From Rhizobium leguminosarum (GTDB lineage Bacteria; Pseudomonadota; Alphaproteobacteria; Rhizobiales; Rhizobiaceae): a DNA stretch of 64,000 nt. Both the position numbers and the translations under genes were made by a program. The stretch is from contig NZ_LWBS01000044.1 in the NCBI RefSeq assembly GCF_001652265.1, positions 62,001 to 126,000 of the forward strand, in the 5' to 3' direction. Under the pieces are notes generated by a model. It ran no database searches, was not told the DNA's origin, and worked only from the letters and a program-made list of their open reading frames with translations. Position 1 is the first letter of the stretch. Every line of letters begins with the position of its first letter. Positions 19,058 through 28,582 of this stretch are shown piece by piece.

Positions 19058-20074
19058 TTGAAGAATACCGGTGATCGGAGACGGACGATCTACGACGTGG
19101 CGAAGGCTGCGGGCGTCAGCATTTCGACGGCGTCGAACGCGCTGAACGGCACTGGCCGGACGAATGCGGAGACGCGCGAACGGGTCCGGCGCGTGGCAGA
19201 AGAGATCGGGTTTCGGCCCAATGCACTCGCGCGTGGGTTGCTAAGCAAGCGAAGCCATGCGATCGGCATGCTGACCAACGACACCTATGGCAGACTGACG
19301 CTGCCGATGGCGGCCGGGGTGTCGGAAGTGCTCGTCGATCACGGCGTGTCCGTCTTCCTCTGCGCGACGAACAATGATCCGAGGCTCGCCCAGCTGCACC
19401 TGGAGGCGCTGCTCGACAGGCAGGTCGACGGCATCATATTCACCGCGACGCGCCTTGACCTCGAGCCGCCGGTCCAGCTGTCCCGCTTGCCGATACCTGT
19501 CGTCTACGTCTTTGCCGAGGGGCCAGCCGACAGCGTAACCTTCTTTCCCGACGACGAACAGGGCGCGCGCCTCGCCGTCGACCATCTCAAGGAACTGGGC
19601 CGGTCGCGGATCCTGCACATCACCGGCCCGCGGGATTACCTGGCCGCTCGCATCCGCGCCCAATCCTATCTCGACGCCTGCGGCGACGGTGCCGAAGCGA
19701 TGTTCGGCAAGTGGTCGGAGGAATGGGGTCACGAAGCCGTCCAGACGGTCTTTGCCCGGCCCGGCGCAAAGCCCGACGCCATCTTCTGCGGCAGCGACGA
19801 GATCGCCCGCGGCGTCATCGACGCGCTGCGCGACCTCAATGTGGAGATTCCCACGGATGTCGCCGTGGTCGGGTTCGACAATTGGGAGGTCGTCGCACGG
19901 CAAACGCGCCCGCCGCTGACCACCATCGACATGGAGTTGAAGGAACTGGGCCATCGCGCCGGCCTGGCAATCCTCAGCCTCTCCAAGGGTGAACCGGTCC
20001 CTGCCGGCATCACCAGATTGCCGTGTCGCCTGGTCGTGCGCCAGTCGTGCGGCAGCCCCCTTCAATCCGACTGA
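19058..20074 (+). CDS. LacI-family regulator of the arabinoside importer
   Basis: The N-terminal helix-turn-helix is RTIYDVAKAAGVSISTASNA followed by LNGTGRTNAETRERVRRVAE and the hinge region NALARGLLSKRS. The remaining ~270 residues are a periplasmic-binding-protein-like sugar sensor (GSDEIARGVIDALRDL, DVAVVGFDNWE). No ATG fits; TTG at 19058 has AGGCG upstream and is preferred, and TTG 19040 is the alternative. It is divergent from the binding-protein gene with operators in the gap, so local repression relieved by a sugar ligand is expected. It is convergent with a second LacI-type gene. Confidence 0.87.
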   Translation: MKNTGDRRRTIYDVAKAAGVSISTASNALNGTGRTNAETRERVRRVAEEIGFRPNALARGLLSKRSHAIGMLTNDTYGRLTLPMAAGVSEVLVDHGVSVFLCATNNDPRLAQLHLEALLDRQVDGIIFTATRLDLEPPVQLSRLPIPVVYVFAEGPADSVTFFPDDEQGARLAVDHLKELGRSRILHITGPRDYLAARIRAQSYLDACGDGAEAMFGKWSEEWGHEAVQTVFARPGAKPDAIFCGSDEIARGVIDALRDLNVEIPTDVAVVGFDNWEVVARQTRPPLTTIDMELKELGHRAGLAILSLSKGEPVPAGITRLPCRLVVRQSCGSPLQSD

Positions 20075-20114
20075 AAACGACAGCAAGCAACAGGCAAGCC
20101 GGCCGTCGTCGCTA

Positions 20115-21173
20115 TTATCTGTCGGTGGAATTGCCGGAACGGGTCAGGCTGTTGCGGCTGACCAGCGACGGTGTCTGGAAAATATGCTCGGAAGCGGTGC
20201 GGCCTTCTATTCTGGAAATGAGGGCCCGGGTAGCGATCTGGCCGAGCTCCCTGCCCGACTGGTCGATGCTTGCGAGATTGACGAGGCCGAGTGCTGCGGT
20301 CGACGAATTGTCGTATCCGATGACGGCGAGGTCTTCGGGCACGCGCACCCCCATCTCCATAGCCAGGCTGAGAAGGGTGATCGCGTCGAGATCGCTCCAG
20401 CAGAACACGGCGCGCGGCCTGTCCTTCCTCGATAGGAACTTTCGCATCGCCTCTTCCCGCTTTGGCGAAGCAATGGGAATTTTGCCGATCGCTGGCGAGG
20501 AGCCAAGGCCGCCACGCTGCATCGCCCGGCGGAACCCGATCTCACGCTGGCGGACAACGGAGACCGCGTGCCCCTGGCGCTCGCCAAGGCTCAGCATTTC
20601 GATGTCGCGATAGCCGCAGGCCAGAAGCGCTTCCACGGCAATCTCGGCGCCGCGCTGATCGTCGGCATTGACGGTATCGAAGGCCGTGGCGCTGGCATCG
20701 TGGTAACCGACCGCGACGATCGGTATCTGGACGGCGAAGGTTGCGAGGATCTCCGAGGGCAAACGCGGCGCAACGAGGATAAGGCCGTCCATCTTGTAGT
20801 CGATCATCGACTCGATCAACGACGTCTCCAGCTGCACGCGCGCATCGCTGACGCCGATCATCGCCTGGTAGTGCGAAGGCCCAAGCACCTCGTTTACGCC
20901 GGCAATCACCTCCGGAAGGAAGGGATTGCGGATATCGATCAGGAGCACTCCGATGGTAAAACTCCGGCCACGCAGCCCTCGTGCCGCCCGCGAGGGGCGA
21001 TATGCGAGTGCCTCGATGGCATCAGTCACCCTTGCGCGCAGCGCATCACTGACGCCGTAGGCATTTCGCATCACCTTGGAAACCGCTGCGACCGATACGC
21101 CTGCGTGAGTTGCCACGGTCCGGATCGTCACGCGATCGTTTCGTTGCGGCTTTTGTTTTTCTTCGATTGACAT
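20115..21173 (-). CDS. LacI-family regulator of the rhamnosidase operon
   Basis: A 352-residue regulator with the DNA-binding segment VTIRTVATHAGVSVAAVSKV and the usual linker RPSRAARGLRGRS. The sugar-binding core is recognisable (GVLLIDIRNPFLPEVIAGVN near the start, FCWSDLDAITLLSLAMEMGV, LAVIGYDNSS). The ATG at 21173 is chosen because the family similarity begins just after it; the frame is open 63 bases further upstream. It is divergent from the GH78 alpha-L-rhamnosidase gene, and a two-box operator lies in the promoter of the latter, so it is the likely repressor of the rhamnoside operon. Confidence 0.87.
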   Translation of the reverse strand: MSIEEKQKPQRNDRVTIRTVATHAGVSVAAVSKVMRNAYGVSDALRARVTDAIEALAYRPSRAARGLRGRSFTIGVLLIDIRNPFLPEVIAGVNEVLGPSHYQAMIGVSDARVQLETSLIESMIDYKMDGLILVAPRLPSEILATFAVQIPIVAVGYHDASATAFDTVNADDQRGAEIAVEALLACGYRDIEMLSLGERQGHAVSVVRQREIGFRRAMQRGGLGSSPAIGKIPIASPKREEAMRKFLSRKDRPRAVFCWSDLDAITLLSLAMEMGVRVPEDLAVIGYDNSSTAALGLVNLASIDQSGRELGQIATRALISRIEGRTASEHIFQTPSLVSRNSLTRSGNSTDR

Positions 21174-21261
21174 GAAATCTCTGGCTTGCTGCGGGTCGTC
21201 AACATCGCCCGCAGAACCACCATGGCAGACTGGCAACGAAAATTCTATTGCACTTCCGAAG

Positions 21262-21299
21262 AAAATGTAGAACGTTATATGGAGAACGTTCTACATTTT
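21262..21299. promoter_or_regulatory. two-box LacI-type operator before the rhamnosidase gene
   Basis: AAAATGTAGAACGTT (21262-21276) and AACGTTCTACATTTT (21285-21299) are exact inverted copies around 8 bases. Each arm holds an AACGTT core, and AGAACGTTCT in the right half is itself a palindrome. The box lies 15 bases before the ATG at 21314, suited to block transcription. Confidence 0.65.
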
Positions 21300-21313
21300 G
21301 TCGGGAGGACTTG

Positions 21314-23635
21314 ATGAACTTTCAGCCGGCAGCCATCAGCGGCAACCTCGTTTCGCGTGCCTGGTCCGGGGAAATGATCGCGCCACTGTCGGATGGCGGC
21401 CAGGGAACGGCCGCAAGCTTCGTCTCCAAGACTTTCGAACATGACCGCGCCAAGCTTCCCGTCGAGCTCTTTATCTCCGCACTTGGCCTCTACCGCTGCT
21501 TCGTCAACGGCGTTCGTGTCGGCAACGACCTGTTGACCCCAGGCTGGACGAACTACGACGATCGCCTTGCCTATCAGCGATACGACGTCTCCAACCTGCT
21601 CAAGCCGGGCCTCAACCGGATCGAGATCTGGCTTGCCGACGGATGGTACCGGTCGCCTTTGATGTGGGGCGCCCAGGCAATCCCAAATTGCTGGGGCGAC
21701 AGGATCGGCGCCATTGCGGAACTGATCGGACCGGATGGCACCGTCCTTTCCACCGACACCACATGGCGAAGCGGCCTTCTGCCAATCCTGAGGTCGGGGA
21801 TCTACTTCGGCGAAGTCTATGATGCCCGCCAGGAAAACTACTTGGAGAGCCACGGCACCGAACGATTGCTCTTCGACAAGGAACTGCTTGTCGCGCATGA
21901 AACGGCTGCGGTGCGCGAGTTGCGGCCACTCGCCCCGGTCGACAGCTGGAGCGACGATGAGGGCAGGACGGTCTATGATTTCGGCCAGAATGCCGGCGGC
22001 TATGTCAGATATACGGTCCGCGGCACCGCCGGCGCTGAAGTCCGGGTGGAGCATTCGGAAGTACTCGGCCCCGATCGTCATTTCGACAATCGCAACTATC
22101 GCACGGCTGCGGCACATACCGTCTACACGCTGCGCGGAGACGGCGATGAAACCTACGCCCCGCATTTCACCTTTCACGGCTTCCGTTATGCCCGGGTAAC
22201 GATCAAGGGCGATGCGAAGATCCTTGCAATCGCGTCCATCCCGATCTCGTCGGTGCCCGAGCCCGCCGGCGGTTTCACCTCGGGCAATGCGCTGGTCAAT
22301 CGCCTCGTCGAGAATACCATCTGGTCGCAGCGCGCCAATTTCGTCGAAGTACCGACCGATTGCCCGCAACGCGACGAGCGCTTGGGCTGGACGGGCGACG
22401 CCCAGGTATTTGCCGCAACCGCATGCTGGCTGAGCGACAGCCAATCCTTCCTGAGGAAGTATCTGCGGGATGTGATGGCCGATCAGCGCGAGGATGGCGC
22501 CGTCTCACATTTTTCGCCGGATCCGACGCGTCTGCATCCGGCCAATTTCCCGGGCTATGCCGGCTCGACCGGCTGGGGCGACGCGATCGTCGTGATCCCC
22601 TGGGTACTCTACACGCATTACGGCGACCGGGCCGTCCTGTCGGAGTGCCTGGATTCCATGGTGCGCTGGGTCGATTTCGTCTGGTCGATCTCGGATGGTC
22701 CGCTCGTGCGTCCGCCCTCGCATTGGGGTGCCCGAGGCTTCACCTTCGGCGACTGGCTGCAGCCGGTCGGCGACAATCGAAAGCCTCGTCCGACGATCGC
22801 CGATGATTGCGCGGCGACGCTCTACCACTTCATCTCGACCGATCTTCTGGCAAGGATCGCAGCCACTCTCGGCGAGCATGCGCTTGAAGAGAAGATGAAA
22901 CAGCGCGCAAACGAGATCCGGCCGGCATTCACCAACGAGTTCATCACGCCGGCGGGACGGCTCGCACACAATGACCAGACGTCCTATGCGTTGGCCTTCC
23001 TCCACGACCTGATACCGGCGGAGCACACGCAAGCCGCACAGCAGCATTTCCGGCAGGTGATCACCGATGCCGACTACAAGATCGGCACCGGCTTTATCGG
23101 CACGCCCGCCCTGCTGCCGGCGCTGACGAAACTCGGCATGGACGATCTGGCCGAAAAGGTCTTCCTGCAGGAGGATGTGCCGGGCTGGCTCTACCAAGTG
23201 TCGAAGGGGGCGACGACGATCTGGGAGCGCTGGGATTCCATGGCGCCTGACGGCACCATCTACGAACCCGACATGAACAGCTACAACCACTATGCCTATG
23301 GCGCTGTCTGCCAGTGGCTGTTCGAAAGCGTCGCCGGAATTTCGCCGAGCCCGAGCGCGCCCGGATTTGCCGAGGTGATCGTCGATCCGGCGCCGATTCC
23401 GGCCCTTTCGCCCGTTTCGGCCTATCATGATATCAGCCAGGGACGCATCGAGGCCGGCTGGCAGTGCGACGGCAACAAGGTCACCTATGTGCTGACGCTT
23501 CCGGAAGGCTGCATCGGCCGGTTCCGGCCCGGAAAACGGCATCAAAACCCGTCGCTCAACGGAGAACCTGTCGTCGCGGAAGCCATTCTTCCCTCCGGGA
23601 CGCACCAGCTGGTCTTTTCCCTACCCAATTCTTGA
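21314..23635 (+). CDS. alpha-L-rhamnosidase, glycoside hydrolase family 78
   Basis: A 773-residue GH78 enzyme that releases terminal L-rhamnose from plant glycosides or polysaccharides. Early beta-sandwich domains (LYRCFVNGVRVGNDLLTPGW, TVYDFGQNAGGYVRYTVRG) precede the (alpha/alpha)6 barrel. The family signature DCPQRDERLGWTGDAQVFAA puts the acidic residues at Asp354 and Glu355, and GATTIWERWDSMAPDG is the second signature, with NHYAYGAVCQWLFE following. There is no signal peptide, so it probably acts inside the cell on imported rhamnosides. GGGAGGA lies 4 bases before the ATG. Thirty-seven bases separate it from the binding-protein gene, so they share a transcript. Confidence 0.9.
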   Translation: MNFQPAAISGNLVSRAWSGEMIAPLSDGGQGTAASFVSKTFEHDRAKLPVELFISALGLYRCFVNGVRVGNDLLTPGWTNYDDRLAYQRYDVSNLLKPGLNRIEIWLADGWYRSPLMWGAQAIPNCWGDRIGAIAELIGPDGTVLSTDTTWRSGLLPILRSGIYFGEVYDARQENYLESHGTERLLFDKELLVAHETAAVRELRPLAPVDSWSDDEGRTVYDFGQNAGGYVRYTVRGTAGAEVRVEHSEVLGPDRHFDNRNYRTAAAHTVYTLRGDGDETYAPHFTFHGFRYARVTIKGDAKILAIASIPISSVPEPAGGFTSGNALVNRLVENTIWSQRANFVEVPTDCPQRDERLGWTGDAQVFAATACWLSDSQSFLRKYLRDVMADQREDGAVSHFSPDPTRLHPANFPGYAGSTGWGDAIVVIPWVLYTHYGDRAVLSECLDSMVRWVDFVWSISDGPLVRPPSHWGARGFTFGDWLQPVGDNRKPRPTIADDCAATLYHFISTDLLARIAATLGEHALEEKMKQRANEIRPAFTNEFITPAGRLAHNDQTSYALAFLHDLIPAEHTQAAQQHFRQVITDADYKIGTGFIGTPALLPALTKLGMDDLAEKVFLQEDVPGWLYQVSKGATTIWERWDSMAPDGTIYEPDMNSYNHYAYGAVCQWLFESVAGISPSPSAPGFAEVIVDPAPIPALSPVSAYHDISQGRIEAGWQCDGNKVTYVLTLPEGCIGRFRPGKRHQNPSLNGEPVVAEAILPSGTHQLVFSLPNS

Positions 23636-23672
23636 GGAGCATACACGTCACACCGTTCAGAGGAGGAACGTC

Positions 23673-24956
23673 ATGACACATCGGATAAAACTCGCTCTTG
23701 CGGGCGCGTCCGCGCTTTTGGCACTGGTCGCGGCTGGTCCGTCGCATGCAGAAACCACGCTGTCATTCCTGATCGACAACAACCCGGACACCGTCGCGGC
23801 GGCCGAGGCACTGGTTGCCGCCTATCAGGCCAAGGCACCCGACGTGACGATTGAAATCGAGCCGCGGGCCGGCGGCGGCGAAGGCGACAACATCATCAAG
23901 ACGCGCCTGGCGACGGGAGAGATGTCCGATGTGTTTCTCTACAATTCCGGCTCGCTGCTACAGGCGCTGAAGCCGACACAGACGCTTGTCGATCTCAGCG
24001 GCCTGTCGTCGCAGGCGAAGGTCGACGACGGTTTCAAATCGGTCGTCCGTGCCGATGGCAAGCTCTACGGCGTCCCCTTCGGCACGGCGATGGCGGGCGG
24101 GATACTCTACAACAGGAAAATCTACCAGGAGCTTGGCCTCTCCGTCCCGAAGACATGGGCGGACTTCATGGCGAACAACGCGAAGGTCAAAGCATCAGGA
24201 AAGGTCGCCGTGGCGCAGACCTATCGCGATACCTGGACCTCGCAGCTGTTCGTTCTGGCTGACTATTACAACCTGCACGCCGCCGTGCCGAACTTCGCCG
24301 CAGACTATACCGCCAACAAGGCAAAATACGCCGAGACGCCTGCGGCCCTGAAGGGCTTCGAACGGCTGAAGGACGTTCACGACGCCGGTCTGATGAACGA
24401 CGATTTCGGCGCGGCAAGCTACGACGATGGCCTGAGAATGGTGGCAACCGGCGAGGCAGCGCATTATCCGATGCTGAGCTTCGCGGTCGGCGCGCTCAAA
24501 CAGAATTATCCCGAAAACCTCAACGATGTCGGCTTTTTCGCGCAGCCGAGCGACGACGCCGCAACCAACGGCTTGACGGTCTGGATGCCGCCAGCCCTTT
24601 ACATTCCCTTGACCAGCCAGCACGCCGAGGAAGCGCGGAAATTCGTCGATTTCGCCGGAAGCGTCGAGGCCTGCAAGATCATGGTGGAAACCAATGCCGT
24701 TCAGGGGCCGTCTCTGATCGACGGCTGCGACCTGCCAGCCGACGTGCCGCCTGCGATAAAGGACATGCTCCCGTATTTCGAGGCCAAGGACAAGACGACC
24801 CCGGCGCTGGAATTCGTTTCGCCGATCAAGGGACCGGCTCTCGAGCAGATCACCGTCGAGGTCGGCTCCGGTATTCGCCAGCCTGCCGAGGCGGCAAAGC
24901 TCTATGACGACGATGTGCGCAAGCAGGCCAAGCAGCTTGGCCTGCCCAACTGGTAG
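23673..24956 (+). CDS. sugar-binding protein of ABC importer (rhamnoside operon)
   Basis: A 427-residue family 1 solute-binding protein. The N-terminus has a signal peptide (LALAGASALLALVAAGPSHA, cleavage near residue 26). The mature chain starts ETTLSFLIDNNPDTVAAAEA and keeps the family core (DVFLYNSGSLLQAL, YGVPFGTAMAGGILYNRKIY). It is predicted to capture a rhamnose-containing sugar in the periplasm for the permeases encoded downstream. GAGGAGG is its ribosome site. A strong hairpin follows the gene. Confidence 0.9.
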   Translation: MTHRIKLALAGASALLALVAAGPSHAETTLSFLIDNNPDTVAAAEALVAAYQAKAPDVTIEIEPRAGGGEGDNIIKTRLATGEMSDVFLYNSGSLLQALKPTQTLVDLSGLSSQAKVDDGFKSVVRADGKLYGVPFGTAMAGGILYNRKIYQELGLSVPKTWADFMANNAKVKASGKVAVAQTYRDTWTSQLFVLADYYNLHAAVPNFAADYTANKAKYAETPAALKGFERLKDVHDAGLMNDDFGAASYDDGLRMVATGEAAHYPMLSFAVGALKQNYPENLNDVGFFAQPSDDAATNGLTVWMPPALYIPLTSQHAEEARKFVDFAGSVEACKIMVETNAVQGPSLIDGCDLPADVPPAIKDMLPYFEAKDKTTPALEFVSPIKGPALEQITVEVGSGIRQPAEAAKLYDDDVRKQAKQLGLPNW

Positions 24957-24976
24957 CGGTCGTTCGGGCCAGTTAT

Positions 24977-24998
24977 CCTCGCTCCTGATGGAGCGAGG
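24977..24998. other. stem-loop after the binding-protein gene
   Basis: CCTCGCTCC and GGAGCGAGG pair perfectly over nine bases with loop TGAT. There is no T-run, so partial termination or protection of the upstream mRNA is more likely than full termination. Confidence 0.6.
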
Positions 24999-25022
24999 TT
25001 CCACCCGATCGAAGAGATTGAT

Positions 25023-25901
25023 ATGACCGAGATACTCCGCCGCTCGCGCAAATCGCCCTACCCGCTGTGGTTTTTCATTCCCGCCGCCATCATCTACGGC
25101 GTGCTGTTTCTGTTTCCGACGATATCGTCTCTCTGGTTCAGCCTCACACGCTGGGATCTTTCGACCGCCGAATTCATCGGGCTTGAAAACTTTCAGCAGT
25201 TCTTTTCCGAACCCTTCCTGGTCAAGGGACTGCTCAACACGCTGATCTATGCCGTGACGACATCCGGCCTGAAGACGGTCTGCGGGTTGCTGCTTGCCGT
25301 GCTGCTGACCAGCAATATCTTCGCCCGCGGCTTCCTGCGCACGCTGGTCTTCTTTCCCGTCCTGGTCTCGACGATCGGCATCGGCATCACCTTCACGGTG
25401 ATGATGCATCCGACCAGGGGCATCATCAATGTCACGCTCGAGACGCTCGGCATTCCGGGACCTGGATGGCTCACCAATCCGGCGCTGGCGCTTTTTTCGG
25501 TGGCTTTGGTCGATGTCTGGAAGGGTGTCGGCCTCGCCACATTGATCTTCATCGCCGGGCTTGCCGCGATCAGCCCCGATTATTATGAGGCAGCAAGGAT
25601 TGACGGGGCCACGCGTCTCCAGCAATTTTTCCGGATCACCCTGCCGCTCGTGCGTCCCGCCACTGTCATCGTGGTGACATTGTCGCTGATCGGAGGGCTT
25701 CGATCCTTCGATCTGATATGGGCCATGACCCGCGGCGGGCCTGGTTTCTCCTCCGACGTGATCGCCTCGGTCATCTATAAGCAATACCAGGCGGGTTTCT
25801 ACGGCCTGTCGACGGCCGGAAACGTCATTCTGTTCGCGCTGATCGCCGTAATCATCCTGCCATTCACCCTGTGGTTCAACCGGCGCGAGGTCGAGGAATG
25901 A
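25023..25901 (+). CDS. sugar ABC importer permease (MalF type)
   Basis: A 292-residue six-helix permease. The first helix is WFFIPAAIIYGVLFLFPTIS, and the EAA loop is YYEAARIDGATRLQQFFRIT. It carries the rhamnoside-operon solute across the inner membrane together with the next gene product. The next gene starts inside its stop codon (ATGA). Confidence 0.9.
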   Translation: MTEILRRSRKSPYPLWFFIPAAIIYGVLFLFPTISSLWFSLTRWDLSTAEFIGLENFQQFFSEPFLVKGLLNTLIYAVTTSGLKTVCGLLLAVLLTSNIFARGFLRTLVFFPVLVSTIGIGITFTVMMHPTRGIINVTLETLGIPGPGWLTNPALALFSVALVDVWKGVGLATLIFIAGLAAISPDYYEAARIDGATRLQQFFRITLPLVRPATVIVVTLSLIGGLRSFDLIWAMTRGGPGFSSDVIASVIYKQYQAGFYGLSTAGNVILFALIAVIILPFTLWFNRREVEE

Positions 25902-26725
25902 GAAGCGTCCGTCCTTACGTGACCGGCGCGATAGCCCTTGCGGTGGCGGCCGTCATCTTCGTCATGCCCTTTGTTTTCGTCGCTCTCCAGGCGGTCAAAT
26001 CGAAATCCGAAGCGTCTCGCCTCGATTTCGAATTGCCCGAGCAGTGGCTGTTCTGGGATAATCTGATCGCCGTCTTCACGGCGCGCGACTACCAGCTCGC
26101 GCTCGCCTATTTCAACTCCACGCTGATCACCGTGGTTTCCGTCACGATCCTGATCCTGCTGTCGGCAATGGTCGGATATGTCATGCAGCGCCGCAAGACC
26201 GTCTGGAACAGGGTGGCCTTCATTGCCCTGTTCATGGGTCTGATGATGCCGCCAGCCGTGGTCCCCACCATCGGCCTCTTGCAGGAGATCGGTCTCTTCA
26301 AGACCATGACCGGGATGATCCTGATCCAGGTCGCCTATAACCTTTCGTTCTCGACCTTGCTCTACCGGTCGTTCATTTCGACCATACCACGCGACCTCGA
26401 CGAGGCGGCGCTGATCGATGGCGCCAAGCCCCGGCAGATTTTCTTCAGAGTGATCCTGCCGCTGCTGAAGCCGGTGACCGTCACCAACATCGTCGTGCAG
26501 TCGATCGCGATCTTCAACGATTTCACCAACCCGCTCTACTACCTTCCCGGCAAGGAGAACGTGACCGTGCAGCTGACGCTCTATAATTTCCAGAGCATGT
26601 ACACGAGCCAGTACAATCTCCTCTTCATGAATATCCTCCTGGTGACGATCCCACCGCTGGTCGTCTTCATCTTCTTCAACCGGCAGATCGTCGCCGGCAT
26701 GACGGCCGGCGCAGTAAAAGGGTAA
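25898..26725 (+). CDS. sugar ABC importer permease (MalG type)
   Basis: A 275-residue permease starting MRSVRPYVTGAIALAVAAVI. It has about six helices, the EAA loop DEAALIDGAKPRQIFFRVIL and the C-terminus IVAGMTAGAVKG, all typical of the MalG partner. The start at 25898 overlaps the previous stop; an upstream in-frame start (25871) would lengthen the overlap and is less likely. Confidence 0.9.
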   Translation: MRSVRPYVTGAIALAVAAVIFVMPFVFVALQAVKSKSEASRLDFELPEQWLFWDNLIAVFTARDYQLALAYFNSTLITVVSVTILILLSAMVGYVMQRRKTVWNRVAFIALFMGLMMPPAVVPTIGLLQEIGLFKTMTGMILIQVAYNLSFSTLLYRSFISTIPRDLDEAALIDGAKPRQIFFRVILPLLKPVTVTNIVVQSIAIFNDFTNPLYYLPGKENVTVQLTLYNFQSMYTSQYNLLFMNILLVTIPPLVVFIFFNRQIVAGMTAGAVKG

Positions 26726-26729
26726 CCGA

Positions 26730-27707
26730 ATGGCTGAGCTCACTCTCAAGCAAGTTCGCAAGAGTTTTGGCGCCCTTGAAGTCATCAAGGGGATCGATCT
26801 GGAGGTTGCCTCCGGCGAATTTGTGGTTTTCGTCGGCCCGTCCGGATGCGGAAAGTCGACGCTGCTGCGGATCATCGCCGGTCTGGAAGAAACAACCTCA
26901 GGCGCGCTGACCATCGGCGGCAAGGACGTGACCTATGCCGAACCCTCCGAGCGCGGCATTGCCATGGTGTTCCAGAGCTACGCGCTCTACCCGCATATGA
27001 CCGTTGCCGAGAATATCGGCTTCGGACTTTCGCTCGCCCGCCGCCCAAAGGCGGAAATCGCCGCCAAGGTCGCGGCGACGGCCGAAACGCTGCAGCTCAC
27101 CCAGTTGCTGGAGAGAAAGCCGAAAGCACTCTCCGGCGGCCAGAGGCAGCGCGTCGCCATCGGCCGCGCGATCATCCGCGATCCCAAGGTCTTCCTGTTC
27201 GACGAGCCACTCTCCAATCTCGACGCTTCGCTCCGCGCCCAGATGCGCCTTGAGATCGCAGATCTGCACGCCCGCCTGAAATCGACGATGATCTATGTCA
27301 CCCACGACCAGGTCGAAGCAATGACGATGGCGGACAAGATCGTTGTCCTGAAGGGCGGCGCGGTCGAACAGATCGGCAGTCCGATGGAGCTCTACCGCAA
27401 TCCCGCGACACCCTTCGTCGCCGGCTTCATCGGCAGCCCGAAGATGAACCTCTATGGCGGCGAGATAGCGCGGCGAATGAACTGCACGACCTACGGCATT
27501 CGCCCGGAACATATCAGGCTTTCGGAAGGGGCCGGGCAATGGCAGGGCAGGATCCGGCATGTGGAGCGGCTTGGCGCCGACGCGATCCTCTACCTCGACA
27601 TCTCCGAGCTTGGCGAGATGGTCGTGCGCGCCGAAGGCGAGACGCCGTTTGCGCCGGGTATGACGGTCTGGGCAAATCCGGTCGAGGGAGCGGAACATCG
27701 GTTCTGA
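26730..27707 (+). CDS. sugar ABC importer ATP-binding protein
   Basis: A 325-residue importer ATPase with [40 protein letters not shown] and FLFDEPLSNLDASL. The usual MalK-type TOBE region is shorter than normal (325 residues against about 360), although RPEHIRLSEG and the final beta strands remain. It is the last gene of the rhamnoside operon, four bases after the permease. The clipped regulatory domain may mean less control by accessory proteins. Confidence 0.9.
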   Translation: MAELTLKQVRKSFGALEVIKGIDLEVASGEFVVFVGPSGCGKSTLLRIIAGLEETTSGALTIGGKDVTYAEPSERGIAMVFQSYALYPHMTVAENIGFGLSLARRPKAEIAAKVAATAETLQLTQLLERKPKALSGGQRQRVAIGRAIIRDPKVFLFDEPLSNLDASLRAQMRLEIADLHARLKSTMIYVTHDQVEAMTMADKIVVLKGGAVEQIGSPMELYRNPATPFVAGFIGSPKMNLYGGEIARRMNCTTYGIRPEHIRLSEGAGQWQGRIRHVERLGADAILYLDISELGEMVVRAEGETPFAPGMTVWANPVEGAEHRF

Positions 27708-27787
27708 GGCGAACGCCCGCCCCGTCGTCTCAGCGTTGAAAAGCTTGCAGCCGCTCAGCATCGACCCGCTCATGAGCCTGCGGAATT

Positions 27788-28186
27788 TCAGGCGAGAAGA
27801 CGCGCGGGTTGGCCTTGGCGGATTACGAGTTCGACCGCGTGCTTGTCGAAAGATACGAAGCTCTCGCCGCCAAGCCATGCTCCTTCATGGGCAATCACGC
27901 CATCGGCGAAATCGCCACCTGCCTCCAGCGTGGCCAGCCCTGCTTCGACCGCAGGACGGTTCATCGCCACATTGCCCGCGTTGAGCAGGTCGTGGATCGT
28001 CTGTGAAACATCTTCCTTTGATAGCCTGGCTCCTCGACGCAGTATCCAGACCAGTTCACATAAGCTCGGCAGGGAAACCGCGATCAGCGATGCTTCCTTG
28101 AGGAGCTTTGCCGCGGCCCTGCCCTGCTCAGCATCATCCTGCAGGACAGCTCGAGCAAGAATGTTGGTATCGACTGAAACTTTCAT
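27788..28186 (-). CDS. VapC-like PIN-domain toxin
   Basis: A 132-residue PIN-domain protein, the ribonuclease half of a VapBC pair. The first acidic residue is in VSVDTNILARAV (Asp6), a second in SLPSLCELVWILRR (Glu44) and later ones in DFADGVIAHEGA and FVSFDKHA. Together these make the metal site of the fold. It overlaps the antitoxin by four bases. The pair is complete by eye, unlike the one at 885-1598. Confidence 0.85.
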   Translation of the reverse strand: MKVSVDTNILARAVLQDDAEQGRAAAKLLKEASLIAVSLPSLCELVWILRRGARLSKEDVSQTIHDLLNAGNVAMNRPAVEAGLATLEAGGDFADGVIAHEGAWLGGESFVSFDKHAVELVIRQGQPARLLA

Positions 28187-28434
28187 TCCTCGCCGGCCCA
28201 GCCCGAAGCCGCGATTTCGTTCATCTCTTCGATGGTCAGCGCCCGTTTCATCTTGCCCGCATGCCGACCGATAAAGTCGTCGATTGTCCCCGCTGGACGA
28301 GCAGCCTTTACCCGCAGCTCGCCCCCAGGCAGCTTGTCGAATTCGATGCGCTCCCCCGGCTTGACCCCAAGGTGCGTCAGCAAATCCCGTCTCAGTGTGA
28401 TTTGCCCTTTCATTGTGACGGCAAGGGAAGCCAT
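28183..28434 (-). CDS. VapB-like antitoxin, AbrB/SpoVT type
   Basis: An 83-residue protein starting MASLAVTMKGQITLRRDLLT, the AbrB/SpoVT swapped-hairpin DNA-binding fold (KGQITL, then LGVKPGERIEFDKLPGGEL). The C-terminal tail (FIGRHAGKMKRALTIEEMNE) would bind the toxin. The ATG at 28434 is chosen because similarity starts there; the frame is open to 28548. It should neutralise the overlapping VapC and repress the pair. Confidence 0.82.
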   Translation of the reverse strand: MASLAVTMKGQITLRRDLLTHLGVKPGERIEFDKLPGGELRVKAARPAGTIDDFIGRHAGKMKRALTIEEMNEIAASGWAGEE

Positions 28435-28582
28435 GGAAAATCTCCTATCTCCAATCAATACAAAAGTAATGGAATTTGTCCTTACATTCAAGGTTCGCGC
28501 GCGTAATACGGACTTTGCCTTCACCGGCCTTGTTCGTGCGTGGCTCACTCCAACCGAAGAAAGAAGCCCGACAAGGCCCTTC

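Noticed and set aside
24195..25784. A 529-codon open frame on the minus strand
   Set aside because: It lies opposite the binding-protein and permease genes, has no recognisable domain, and is rich in Arg, Asp and Gln as expected for an antisense frame in GC-rich DNA.
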